A stretch of 64,000 bases of DNA, from contig NZ_CP136573.1 of NCBI RefSeq assembly GCF_035194505.1, positions 2,715,001-2,779,000 of the forward strand, written 5' to 3'. Position 1 is the first letter of the stretch, and each line of letters starts with the position of its first letter. The stretch comes from Erythrobacter sp. Its GTDB lineage: Bacteria > Pseudomonadota > Alphaproteobacteria > Sphingomonadales > Sphingomonadaceae. The translations under genes were made by a program, and so were the position numbers. Shown piece after piece: positions 16,764-26,835 of the stretch. Under the pieces are notes generated by a model, which worked only from the letters and a program-made list of their open reading frames with translations, did not search any database and was not told where the DNA came from.

Positions 16764-17468
16764 ATGCCGAGACCGAGCGCACATCCCGATGATCCGCACT
16801 ATGTCCACCGCACCGGCTGGCTGCGCGCCGCGGTGCTGGGGGCCAATGACGGGATCGTCTCGGTCTCCTCGCTGATCCTCGGGGTGGCGGCTGCCACGCC
16901 TGATCGCGGGGCGGTGATGGTGGCGGGTGTGGCGGGGCTGGTGGCAGGCGCGATGTCGATGGCGGCGGGCGAGTTCATCTCGGTCTCCTCGCAGGCCGAT
17001 AGCGAGGCGGCTGACATCAAGCGCGAAGAGCAGGCGCTGGTCGATACGCCCGAGCATGAGCTGGAAGAGCTGGCGGCGATCTATCAGGCGCGCGGCCTCA
17101 TGCCCGAAACGGCGCTGACCGTGGCGCGCGAGCTTTCCGCCAAGGATCCGCTCGGGGCGCATGTGCGCGACGAACTGGGCCTCAGCGAACATCTCGCTGC
17201 GCGGCCCTTGCAGGCGGCGCTGGCTTCAGGGGTGACCTTCAGCGCGGCGGCGGCGGTGCCGCTGGTGGCAGCATGGCTCGCGCCTGCGGGCCTGATCGTA
17301 GCGCTGGTGCTGGGCGTGTCGGTGGCAGTGCTGGCGATCCTCGGCGCGCTCGGCGCGCAAGCTGGCGGCGCTCCGCTGGTTCCGGCGACTGTGAGGGTCG
17401 TGGGCTGGGGGATCTTCGCCATGGCCGTGACTGCGGCGATCGGTTCGCTGTTCGGCGTGAGCGTGTAA
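16764..17468 (+). CDS. VIT1/CCC1-family iron/manganese transporter
   Basis: This is a 234-residue membrane protein of the VIT family, which moves Fe2+/Mn2+ out of the cytosol. The first helix pair carries the family signature A-A-V-L-G-A-N-D-G-I-V-S-V-S-S-L-I-L-G-V. The second helix has M-S-M-A-A-G-E-F-I-S-V-S-S-Q. A cytoplasmic acidic helical segment rich in Glu (about residues 85-130, E-L-E-E-L-A-A-I-Y) corresponds to the metal-binding hub, and three C-terminal helices follow. A GGAG site stands 9 nt before the ATG. It diverges from the ArsR-carbonic anhydrase operon and may share its operator region. Confidence 0.9.
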   Translation: MPRPSAHPDDPHYVHRTGWLRAAVLGANDGIVSVSSLILGVAAATPDRGAVMVAGVAGLVAGAMSMAAGEFISVSSQADSEAADIKREEQALVDTPEHELEELAAIYQARGLMPETALTVARELSAKDPLGAHVRDELGLSEHLAARPLQAALASGVTFSAAAAVPLVAAWLAPAGLIVALVLGVSVAVLAILGALGAQAGGAPLVPATVRVVGWGIFAMAVTAAIGSLFGVSV

Positions 17469-17556
17469 GCTGAGGCCTGCCGTTTTTGACATGGCCGCGC
17501 CCCGGCTCGGCTGCTAGAAGGCGCACTCGCAAAACACGGGGCAAGGAGCCAGACGC

Positions 17557-18039
17557 GTGGCAATCGGTTTTTCGGTCAATGGCAAGGATGTGAGCGTTTC
17601 GGCTGAGCCCGATACGCCGTTGCTGTGGGTCTTGCGCGAGGATCTTGCGCTCACCGGCACCAAATTCGGCTGCGGCATTTCCGCCTGCGGGGCCTGTTCG
17701 GTGCATGTCGACGGGCAGCTCACCCGCTCGTGCAGCGTGCCCGTCAGCGAGATTGCCGGCAAGGCGGTGACCACGATCGAGGGCCTGAAGGCCGAGGACG
17801 GCACGCTTCACGCGGTGCAGCAGGCCTGGATCGACGCGCAGGTGCCGCAATGCGGCTATTGCCAGTCGGGCCAGATCATGGCCGCCGTGTCGCTGATCGA
17901 AAGCGCCGGCACGCCGTCCGATGCGCAGATCGACGAGGTGATGACCAATATCTGCCGCTGCGGCACCTATCCGCGCATCCGCAGCGCGATCCTTGCCGCC
18001 ACCGGCCGCGCCGCGGCCACCGTGCAGGGAGAGGCATGA
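17557..18039 (+). CDS. [2Fe-2S] subunit of a molybdenum hydroxylase (IorA-like)
   Basis: This 160-residue electron-transfer subunit belongs to a xanthine-dehydrogenase/isoquinoline-oxidoreductase type enzyme. The GTG start has an AAGGAG site 8 nt upstream. The plant-ferredoxin-like cluster uses Cys39, Cys44, Cys47 and Cys59 (G-C-G-I-S-A-C-G-A-C). The second helical [2Fe-2S] cluster uses Cys99, Cys102, Cys133 and Cys135 (C-G-Y-C and I-C-R-C-G). No signal peptide is present. It probably rides out with the Tat-signal-bearing large subunit, whose gene overlaps its stop. Confidence 0.93.
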   Translation: MAIGFSVNGKDVSVSAEPDTPLLWVLREDLALTGTKFGCGISACGACSVHVDGQLTRSCSVPVSEIAGKAVTTIEGLKAEDGTLHAVQQAWIDAQVPQCGYCQSGQIMAAVSLIESAGTPSDAQIDEVMTNICRCGTYPRIRSAILAATGRAAATVQGEA

Positions 18040-20306
18040 TGGCTGATAATCCCAACCCCAATCTCGAAGAGATCGAAACCGGCCCGGCCGAGACTGCGCC
18101 GGTCAAGAAGAAGGGCGTCAAGCGCCGCATCTTCCTTGCCGGGTCCGCGCTGCTGGTGGGCGGCGGCATCTTCGGCGTGTGGTGGACCGACAAGTCCGCC
18201 AAATCGACCGCCAAGGCGCTGATTGCAGGCGAGGGCGAGCACGCCTTCAACACCTGGATGAAGATTGCCGAAGACGACACGGTCACGGTCTATTCGCCGC
18301 ATATCGATTTCGGTCAGGGCTCGCACACGGCCCTTGGCCAGATGCTGGCGGACGAGCTTGATGCCGACTGGACCAAGCTCAAGATCGAACAGGCTCCGGC
18401 CGATTTCGCCTTCGCCAATGCGGACCTTGCCAAGGGCTTCCTGCCCGAAATGGCGGGTGAGACGCTGGCAGGCCTGCTGCCCGATGCGGTGATCGGCATG
18501 ATGGCGCGTTCGATGCCGATCATGATCACCGGCGGCTCCTCCGCGATCCGCTTCACCGGCGAGGTTGGCATGCGCACAACCGGCGCGGCGGTGCGCGCGG
18601 CGCTGATCGCCGAAGCAGCCGACCGGCTGGGCGTGCCGGAAAGCGAGCTCACCACCGCCGACAGCAAGGTCACCCATGCCAAGTCCGGCAAGTCGCTGCG
18701 CTATGGCGAGCTGGCGGCGGGCGCTGCCGGACGCTCGCTGGCGAGCGATCCCGTGCTCAAGACCCGCGATCAGTGGAAGCTGATCGGCAAGCCCGTGCCC
18801 CGGCGCGACATCCCGGCCAAGGTCGATGGCTCTGCGGTCTACGGGATCGACTTCACCCTGCCCGAAATGCGCGTGGCGACCATTGCGGCCGCGCCGGTGC
18901 GCGGCGGCACGCTGGAATCGGTCGACGAGGCCCCGGCCATGGCGGTCTCCGGCGTCGAGAAGGTGGTGAAGCTGCCCGATGCCGTGGTGGTGATCGGCAA
19001 GGGCTACTGGGCCGCGACCAAGGGGCTCGCCGCGCTTACGCCCAAGTTCACCGACGGCGGCCATGCGGCGGTCTCGACCCCGGCGATCTATGCCGCACAG
19101 GCCAAGCTGCGCGCAGGCGGCAAGCCCGATAACGAAGGCGGCGAGGGCGATGTCGATGCGGCTTTCGCGGCGGATGGCGTGCAGATGGTCGAGGCGGAAT
19201 ACCGCGTCCCCTTCATCCACCATGCGATGATGGAGCCCTTCGCGCTGACTGGCCATTTCAAGGACGGCAAGCTGACTATCTGGGGCGGGTTGCAGGATCC
19301 GCTCAGCACCCGCAATCGCGCGGCCAAGGCAGCCGGGCTCGATGTCGAGAACGTGATCTTCCATCCGATGATCATGGGCGGCGGCTTCGGCCGGCGCTTC
19401 CCCGATGTGGTCGAGATCATCGACCAGATCGCGCTCGTCGCCAAGCAAGTCCCCTATCCGGTCAAGCTGGTGTGGAGCCGCGAGGAGGAAGTGCGGCACG
19501 GCACCTATCGCCCGCAATCCTCCGCCGGGCTCAAGGCCTCGCTCAAGGATGGCGCGATCACCGCGCTGCGGATCGACTATGCCCAGAGCGGCAATGCCGA
19601 GGGCGAGGTGCCCTTCATCTACGCCATCCCGGCCACCTCGCGGCGGCATTTTGCCTATCAGTCGAACCAGATCGACGGGCCGTGGCGCTCGGTCAATGCG
19701 ACCCAGCTTGGCTTCTACACCGAAAGCTTCATGGACGAGCTCGCCGCAGCTGCGGGCGAGGACCCCTACCAGTTCCGCCGCAAGCATCTGGCGCAAGGCT
19801 CGCGCCACCAGAAGGTGCTTGACATGGTGGCCGAACGTTCGGGCTGGGGCAGTCCGCTGCCCGCAAGCACGGGCCGGGGGATCGCGATTGTCGAGAGCTT
19901 CGGCACCATCGTTGCCGAGGTGATCGAGGCGACCACCAAGGAAGACGGCTCCCCCAAGGTCTTGAAGGCCTGGGCGGTGGTCGATTGTGGCACCACGGTG
20001 AACCCCCTGAATGCCGAAGCGCAGATTGCAGGCGGCCTCATCATGAGCCTGTCGGCGGCGATCGGCGAGGCGATCACGCTCGACAAGGGCGCGGTGGTCG
20101 AGAGCAATTTCGGCGATTACCCGATCCTCAAGCTCGCTGACGCGCCGCCGCAGATCGATGTCCACTTCATCGAGAGCGGCGCGAAGACCGGCGGGATCGG
20201 CGAACCGGGCACGCCGCCCGCGACCCCGGCGCTGGCCAATGCGCTGGCGGCGGCGACGGGCAAGCGCATCCGCAACCTGCCGCTGCTGACCCAAGCCAAG
20301 GCTTGA
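18039..20306 (+). CDS. Molybdopterin-binding subunit of a periplasmic hydroxylase (IorB-like), Tat-exported
   Basis: This 755-residue large subunit (about 755 from the ATG at 18039; an ATG at 18036 is the alternative) binds molybdopterin cytosine dinucleotide and oxidises aldehydes or N-heterocycles. After a hydrophilic N-terminus, a twin-arginine motif K-R-R-I-F-L-A precedes a hydrophobic stretch, so the enzyme is exported folded by Tat. Cofactor-binding G-G-G-F-G-R-R-F and the C-terminal G-I-G-E-P-G-T-P-P segment carrying the catalytic Glu are present. No FAD subunit lies beside it, which fits IorAB-type two-subunit enzymes that pass electrons to a cytochrome. MocA- and XdhC-type maturation genes follow immediately. 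Confidence 0.92.
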   Translation: MADNPNPNLEEIETGPAETAPVKKKGVKRRIFLAGSALLVGGGIFGVWWTDKSAKSTAKALIAGEGEHAFNTWMKIAEDDTVTVYSPHIDFGQGSHTALGQMLADELDADWTKLKIEQAPADFAFANADLAKGFLPEMAGETLAGLLPDAVIGMMARSMPIMITGGSSAIRFTGEVGMRTTGAAVRAALIAEAADRLGVPESELTTADSKVTHAKSGKSLRYGELAAGAAGRSLASDPVLKTRDQWKLIGKPVPRRDIPAKVDGSAVYGIDFTLPEMRVATIAAAPVRGGTLESVDEAPAMAVSGVEKVVKLPDAVVVIGKGYWAATKGLAALTPKFTDGGHAAVSTPAIYAAQAKLRAGGKPDNEGGEGDVDAAFAADGVQMVEAEYRVPFIHHAMMEPFALTGHFKDGKLTIWGGLQDPLSTRNRAAKAAGLDVENVIFHPMIMGGGFGRRFPDVVEIIDQIALVAKQVPYPVKLVWSREEEVRHGTYRPQSSAGLKASLKDGAITALRIDYAQSGNAEGEVPFIYAIPATSRRHFAYQSNQIDGPWRSVNATQLGFYTESFMDELAAAAGEDPYQFRRKHLAQGSRHQKVLDMVAERSGWGSPLPASTGRGIAIVESFGTIVAEVIEATTKEDGSPKVLKAWAVVDCGTTVNPLNAEAQIAGGLIMSLSAAIGEAITLDKGAVVESNFGDYPILKLADAPPQIDVHFIESGAKTGGIGEPGTPPATPALANALAAATGKRIRNLPLLTQAKA

Positions 20307-20959
20307 TCCTGCGCGGCTGGTCGGCGCTGGTGCTCGCTGCCGGGGCGGGGCGACGCTTTGGTAGCGACAAGTTGCTGGCGGATTTTGCGGGCGCGCCGGT
20401 CATCCGGCGCACTGTGGACGCGGTGCTGGCGGGCGGATTTGACGCGGTGCTGGTGGCGACCGGCGCCGCCCACGCGTCCATCACCGAAGCGCTTGCTGGC
20501 TGTGACTGCCGCATCCTTGAGGCCCCCGATTGGGAGGAAGGCATGGCCGCCTCGCTCCGACGCGGGCTTGCGGTCTTGCCTCCGCAAGCGAAGGGCGTGT
20601 TTATCTTCCTCGGCGATATGCCGCTGGCGCCGGTGGAGCTGTGCGACCTGCTGGCGCAGTTGGCCGAACAGGCGGGATATGCCGCAAGGCCGCGTGTGGC
20701 AGGCCAGCCCGGCCATCCGGCGGCCTTCACCCGCGCGGCCTTTGCCGAACTGGCGCAGCTTACAGGTGATGTCGGCGCGGCGGCCCTGCTGAAGGGACGC
20801 ACCGAAGGCGTCGCCTACCTCGATACCGAGGAACGCGGCGCAGTGCTTGATATCGACACCCCGGCCGATCTTGCCGAGGCTGCCCGCGCATGGGCCGCCT
20901 GCGCCACCTCCGCCACCAGCGACAGCGCGATTTCGCGCGGGGACTTGCCGAAGCCCTGA
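20303..20959 (+). CDS. MocA/MobA-type molybdenum cofactor nucleotidyltransferase
   Basis: This 218-residue nucleotidyltransferase probably attaches CMP to molybdopterin for the adjacent hydroxylase. The N-terminal nucleotide-binding signature V-L-A-A-G-A-G-R-R-F-G-x-D-K-L is complete. A G-D-M-P-L metal-binding motif follows near residue 110, then G-Q-P-G-H-P and a C-terminal D-I-D-T-P-A-D-L. The start is a TTG overlapping the stop of the large subunit (TTGA), so translation is coupled. The last 145 nt overlap the tail of the convergent XdhC gene in antisense. Confidence 0.88.
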   Translation: MILRGWSALVLAAGAGRRFGSDKLLADFAGAPVIRRTVDAVLAGGFDAVLVATGAAHASITEALAGCDCRILEAPDWEEGMAASLRRGLAVLPPQAKGVFIFLGDMPLAPVELCDLLAQLAEQAGYAARPRVAGQPGHPAAFTRAAFAELAQLTGDVGAAALLKGRTEGVAYLDTEERGAVLDIDTPADLAEAARAWAACATSATSDSAISRGDLPKP

Positions 20960-21822
20960 AGCCCGATCGGCGCGTGGAGCCGCGCGATTTCCGCCTCGCT
21001 CACCCCATGCCCGCGCAGCTTGGCGAGCCGCGCATCGAGCCGCGCCCGCGCACCGATGGCACCGACATAGAAGGCGGGCGAGGCGAGCGCTGCGGCGAGC
21101 CCGCGTTCGTCATCCTCGCGGTCATGCGAGAGCACCGCAATGGCGGTCCATTGGTCGATGCCGATGGTCGCCAGCGCCTCGGCGGGGGCGCAGCGATGGT
21201 AGATGATGCCGTCCAGCGGCGGCGGTGCGTCCGGTCCGCCGGGGGTGACGAGCGCAACCTCCATCCCCGCCTCCAGCGCAATCGCTGCGGCAGAGAGCGC
21301 CGCGCCGTCCTCACCGATCAGCAGCAGCCGCGTGGTGGGCGCAAACAGGCGCGCGTAACCGCTGCCGTTCCAAGCAAAGGCGCTCGCTTCCCCCGCAGGT
21401 TCCACAAGGCGCGCAGTCCCGTCGCTCGACCAGACAACAGGCTGGCGTGTCGCATGGCTTGCCACCAGCGCTGCCAATGCCGCATCGCCCGCCGCGACTG
21501 GCTCCACCAGCACATCGATCCCGCTCCCGCAGGCCAGCTTGATGTCGATCCACGGACTGCCCTCGCCATAGCGCAAGGATCGCGGGGTGCCCTCGGCCAT
21601 GGCTTCGCGGCCATGGCGGGCGACATCTGCCTCGATGCAGCCGCCCGAGAGGAAGCCCCAATATTCGCCCGCCGTGACCAGCATCTGCGCGCCCGCATCG
21701 CGCGGGGCCGAGCCGTCGACCGCCACCAGCGTCGCAATCGCGCAAGGCTCTCCCGCCGCCAGCACCTCGGCAAGCGGGCCTCTGATATCGTCAATCGGGG
21801 CGGTCATTCGCCAGGAGGTCAT
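20815..21822 (-). CDS. XdhC-family molybdenum cofactor insertion protein
   Basis: This is an XdhC/CoxI-type chaperone that protects, sulfurates or inserts Moco into molybdenum hydroxylases. The N-terminal XdhC domain shows C-A-I-A-T-L-V-A-V-D-G-S-A-P-R and G-E-Y-W-G-F-L-S-G-G-C-I-E. The C-terminal Rossmann part shows L-L-L-I-G-E-D-G-A-A and Y-V-G-A-I-G-A-R-A-R. I start at the ATG at 21822 (335 residues); 21807 is possible, and the open frame to 21963 has no support. The usual R-R in the last motif is only partly kept. It converges on the mocA-like gene with a 145-nt tail overlap. Confidence 0.88.
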   Translation of the reverse strand: MTSWRMTAPIDDIRGPLAEVLAAGEPCAIATLVAVDGSAPRDAGAQMLVTAGEYWGFLSGGCIEADVARHGREAMAEGTPRSLRYGEGSPWIDIKLACGSGIDVLVEPVAAGDAALAALVASHATRQPVVWSSDGTARLVEPAGEASAFAWNGSGYARLFAPTTRLLLIGEDGAALSAAAIALEAGMEVALVTPGGPDAPPPLDGIIYHRCAPAEALATIGIDQWTAIAVLSHDREDDERGLAAALASPAFYVGAIGARARLDARLAKLRGHGVSEAEIARLHAPIGLQGFGKSPREIALSLVAEVAQAAHARAASARSAGVSISSTAPRSSVSR

Positions 21823-21956
21823 GCGCGGGCGTTTCCGGGAAAGCGGGTGACCGGCTGTAATCCCCGCTCGGGCCGCGCGCAATTGCCTTGCCCGGTGGCC
21901 AAATGGCGCAGGGCTGTTATTTTCGCGGCAAACAAAACCTTGCGGGGAGTGGGATC

Positions 21957-22865
21957 TTGGCACGTTTGCTGACCTTGCTGATGGCGGTGCTGGCGCTGGC
22001 GGTATCGCCTGCGATGGCGCAGGATCAGGGGCGCACTATCGAGTATGAGCGCGTGCCTGCCGCAGGGCTCCCCGATCAGCGCCTCTCGATCTGGCTGCCG
22101 CCGGGCTATGACGCTGGGGGTCAGCGCTACCCGGTGCTCTACATGCATGACGGGCACAATCTGTTCGACGTCAAGAAGTCGAACTTCAACAAGATCTGGG
22201 CTGCCGACACAGCGATGCTGGCAGCGGTGGCGAGCGGCAAGGTGGAGCCGCATATCATCATCGGCATCTGGGCGCCCGGGCCTGACCGGCACCGGCAATA
22301 TCTCCCGCGCAGCCTCTATGATCTGACATCGGGCAATCTGCGCGCGCAGATGGACGGGATGACGGCGGGCGGGGTGATCTCGCAGCACTATCTCGCGTGG
22401 ATCGCCGGGCCATTGAAGAACTGGGTCGATGCGAGTTTCCGCACCCGTCCGGGACGGGATGATACCGCGATTGTCGGCTCCAGCATGGGCGGGCTGATGA
22501 GCTGCTATGCCTTTCTCGAACAGCCTCAGGTGTTCGGGCGCGCGGGCTGCGTCTCTTCGCACTGGCCCGCGGTCGATCCGCGCGCGATTGATGCGGCGCA
22601 ATTGCAGGGCCTGTGGGACGGATGGTTCGCCGCAAGGCTCGGTGCACCCGATGGTCGCCGCGTGTGGATGGACCACGGCACGGCAACGCTTGATGCCTTT
22701 TACGCGCCCTACCAGCAGGTGGTGGATGCGCGCATGGTGGCGCAGGGCTGGCAGAAGGGCCGCGACTTCGAAAGCCGCGTCTACGAAGGCGCAGAGCACG
22801 AGGAAAACGCCTGGGCGGCGCGTCTGTCCGAGATTTTCGGCTGGCTGCTCGCCAAGCGCGACTAA
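21957..22865 (+). CDS. Exported esterase of the alpha/beta-hydrolase (Fes/EsteraseD-like) family
   Basis: This is a 302-residue putative esterase. A TTG at 21957 with a GGGGAG site 7 nt upstream starts exactly at a clean signal peptide (M-A-R-L-L-T-L-L-M-A-V-L...A-M-A-Q); the open frame further upstream lacks such a site. The core shows L-P-P-G-Y-D, Y-M-H-D-G-H-N-L-F-D and nucleophile elbow G-S-S-M-G-G. A late E-G-A-E-H-E-E-N-A-W carries the catalytic His. This family hydrolyses enterochelin-like, glycerol or carbohydrate esters; the substrate here is not evident. The 3' end overlaps the convergent eda stop by 4 nt. Confidence 0.85.
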   Translation: MARLLTLLMAVLALAVSPAMAQDQGRTIEYERVPAAGLPDQRLSIWLPPGYDAGGQRYPVLYMHDGHNLFDVKKSNFNKIWAADTAMLAAVASGKVEPHIIIGIWAPGPDRHRQYLPRSLYDLTSGNLRAQMDGMTAGGVISQHYLAWIAGPLKNWVDASFRTRPGRDDTAIVGSSMGGLMSCYAFLEQPQVFGRAGCVSSHWPAVDPRAIDAAQLQGLWDGWFAARLGAPDGRRVWMDHGTATLDAFYAPYQQVVDARMVAQGWQKGRDFESRVYEGAEHEENAWAARLSEIFGWLLAKRD

Positions 22866-23470
22866 CGCAGCGCGAAGGCCTCGCGCGCGAGCTTTTCGAT
22901 CACCGGCTTGTCGGGCGCGCCCTTGGGGGAAACCCAGCTGCCGCCCACGCACAGGACGGGATCGAAGGCGAGCCATTCGGGCGCGTTCTCAAGGCTGATC
23001 CCGCCGGTCGGGCAGAAACGCACATTGCCGAAAGGCGCGGCGAGCGCCTTCAGCGCCGGAAGTCCGCCTGCCGCCATGGCCGGGAAGAACTTGAACCGGT
23101 CGAGCCCGAGATCGAGCCCGCGCATGATGTCGCCCGCATTGGCGATGCCGGGGAGGAACGGCACGCCTGCCGCAACCGCTGCCTTGCCGAGCGGCTCGGT
23201 GAGGCCGGGCGAGACGATGAACTCGCTTCCCGCTTCCAGCGCGGCATCAAGCTCGCGCGGGTTGGTCACCGTGCCTGCGCCGACGATTGCACCTTCGACC
23301 GCCTTCATCGCAGTGATCGCTTCAAGCGCGGCCGGGGTGCGCAGCGTGACTTCGAGCACGCGCAGGCCGCCTGCCACCAGCGCCTCGGCAAGCGGCACCG
23401 CGTGGGCGACCTCGTCGATCACGATCACCGGGATCACCGGCGCGGTGCGCATGATGGCGTCGATATTCAT
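22862..23470 (-). CDS. eda: 2-dehydro-3-deoxy-phosphogluconate (KDPG) aldolase
   Basis: This 202-residue class I aldolase cleaves KDPG to pyruvate and glyceraldehyde 3-phosphate, the last step of the Entner-Doudoroff pathway. Catalytic Glu40 lies in R-V-L-E-V-T-L-R-T. The Schiff-base Lys127 lies in R-F-K-F-F-P-A, and the phosphate loop C-P-T-G-G-I is present. A GGAGGA site lies 9 nt before the ATG, and the gene starts 3 nt after edd, completing the gluP-like-zwf-edd-eda operon on the minus strand. Confidence 0.96.
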   Translation of the reverse strand: MNIDAIMRTAPVIPVIVIDEVAHAVPLAEALVAGGLRVLEVTLRTPAALEAITAMKAVEGAIVGAGTVTNPRELDAALEAGSEFIVSPGLTEPLGKAAVAAGVPFLPGIANAGDIMRGLDLGLDRFKFFPAMAAGGLPALKALAAPFGNVRFCPTGGISLENAPEWLAFDPVLCVGGSWVSPKGAPDKPVIEKLAREAFALR

Positions 23471-23473
23471 CGC

Positions 23474-25297
<1,824 letters not shown>

Positions 25298-25303
25298 GCC
25301 AGT

Positions 25304-26743
25304 TTACTCATGCCACGTTACGCCGTCGCGTTCGGCCAGCGCGATGGCGGCACTCGGCCCCCAGCTGCCGGCGGTATAGGTTTTGGGAGTGAGGCCTTCG
25401 CTCGCCCAGCCTGCGCGGATCGCATCGACCCATTCCCACTGCGCCTCCACCTCGTCACGGCGCACGAACAGGGTCTGGTCACCCTCGACCAGATCGAGCA
25501 GCAGGCGCTCATAGGCGATGCGCCGCACCGCGCCGGTGAAGGCGTCGGGCATGGCGATGTTGAGCGGCACCTGCCGCAGGCGAATGCCCTCGCGGTCAAG
25601 GCCGGGCACCTTGGTCATCAGCGACAGGGTGATGTTCTCTTCCGGCTGGATGCCGATCACCAGCCGGTTGGGCTGCATCGTCGCCCCGCGTCCGGCAAAG
25701 ATCGAGTGCGGCACGCAGCGGAACTGGATCACGATCTCGGTCACGCGCTTGGGCATTCGCTTGCCGGTGCGAAGGTAGAAGGGCACGCCCTTCCAGCGCC
25801 AGTTATCGACATGGCCCTTGATCGCCACGAAGGTCTCGGTGTCGCTGTCCTTGCCCAGCTCCTCGTCATAGCCCGGCACGGCCTGTCCGCCGATGGCTCC
25901 GGCGCGGTACTGCCCCGTCACCGTCTCGCCCGCGGAAACGGGGCGCAGGGCGCGCAGCACCTTGACCTTCTCGTCACGCACCGCGGTCGCATCGAAGTGG
26001 GCGGGCGGCTCCATCGCGACGAGCGCCAGCAGCTGGAGCATGTGGTTCTGCACCATGTCGCGGATTGCGCCGGCATCATCGTAGAAGGCAACGCGCCCTT
26101 CGAGGCCCACCGTCTCGGCGACAGTGATCTGCACGTGATCGATGTGAGCGGCGTTCCACAGCGGCTCGAACATCAGGTTGGCAAAGCGCAGCGCGAGGAG
26201 GTTCTGCACCGTCTCCTTGCCGAGATAGTGGTCGATCCGGAAAATCCGGCTTTCCGGGAAGGCGCCCGCGACCGCATCATTGATCTCGCGGCTGGAGGCA
26301 AGATCGGTGCCCAGCGGCTTTTCAAGGCACATGCGGACATTGTCGCCCGTCAACCCGGCGGACTGGAGCCCCTTGATGGTCGGGCCGAACAGGCTGGGCG
26401 CGGTCGAGAGGAAGATCGCAAGGCCGCGCTCGGGCGTGCCGACCTTCTCGGCCAGCGGCCCGTAACCTTCCATCGCGGTCGCATCGAGGGTCTGGTAGGC
26501 GAGGCGATTGAGGAACCCCGCCATGCTCCCGCGCCGTTCGGCGGGCAGATACTTCTCCAGCGCGGCGCGGGCGAAATTGCGATATTCGCTGTCCGACATC
26601 GCGCTGCGGGCGGTGCCGATGATCTTGATGTCGGGCGCGAGCAGCCCGTCGGCATCGAGCGCGAACAGGCTCGGCAACAGCATGCGCTGGGCAAGGTCGC
26701 CGGTGGCTCCGAACAGCAGCAGGCGGTCAGCGGTGAAACCCAT
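25304..26743 (-). CDS. zwf: Glucose-6-phosphate 1-dehydrogenase
   Basis: This 479-residue enzyme oxidises glucose 6-phosphate to 6-phosphogluconolactone with NAD(P)+. The N-terminal Rossmann motif is L-F-G-A-T-G-D-L-A-Q-R-M, and the substrate-binding R-I-D-H-Y-L-G-K-E with its catalytic His and Lys is intact. An AAGGGG site precedes the ATG by 9 nt. No pgl gene is present in the operon, so lactonase must be encoded elsewhere. The leader contains a 13-bp inverted repeat. Confidence 0.96.
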   Translation of the reverse strand: MGFTADRLLLFGATGDLAQRMLLPSLFALDADGLLAPDIKIIGTARSAMSDSEYRNFARAALEKYLPAERRGSMAGFLNRLAYQTLDATAMEGYGPLAEKVGTPERGLAIFLSTAPSLFGPTIKGLQSAGLTGDNVRMCLEKPLGTDLASSREINDAVAGAFPESRIFRIDHYLGKETVQNLLALRFANLMFEPLWNAAHIDHVQITVAETVGLEGRVAFYDDAGAIRDMVQNHMLQLLALVAMEPPAHFDATAVRDEKVKVLRALRPVSAGETVTGQYRAGAIGGQAVPGYDEELGKDSDTETFVAIKGHVDNWRWKGVPFYLRTGKRMPKRVTEIVIQFRCVPHSIFAGRGATMQPNRLVIGIQPEENITLSLMTKVPGLDREGIRLRQVPLNIAMPDAFTGAVRRIAYERLLLDLVEGDQTLFVRRDEVEAQWEWVDAIRAGWASEGLTPKTYTAGSWGPSAAIALAERDGVTWHE

Positions 26744-26756
26744 GGCGGATAGCCCC

Positions 26757-26795
26757 TTGTAACGTCGCGTCCTAACTAGGCGCGCGACGCTACAA
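26757..26795. promoter_or_regulatory. Inverted repeat in the zwf leader
   Basis: Arms TTGTAACGTCGCG at 26757-26769 and CGCGACGCTACAA at 26783-26795 pair at 12 of 13 positions around a 13-nt centre. The element lies between the sugar transporter stop and zwf, 14 nt upstream of the zwf start, overlapping the ribosome-site region. It could be an operator, an mRNA hairpin controlling zwf translation, or a transcription attenuator at the end of the transporter gene. Confidence 0.5.
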
Positions 26796-26835
26796 CTGCC
26801 AGTTCAGCGCATACTTATTCAAGCCACACTATGCC

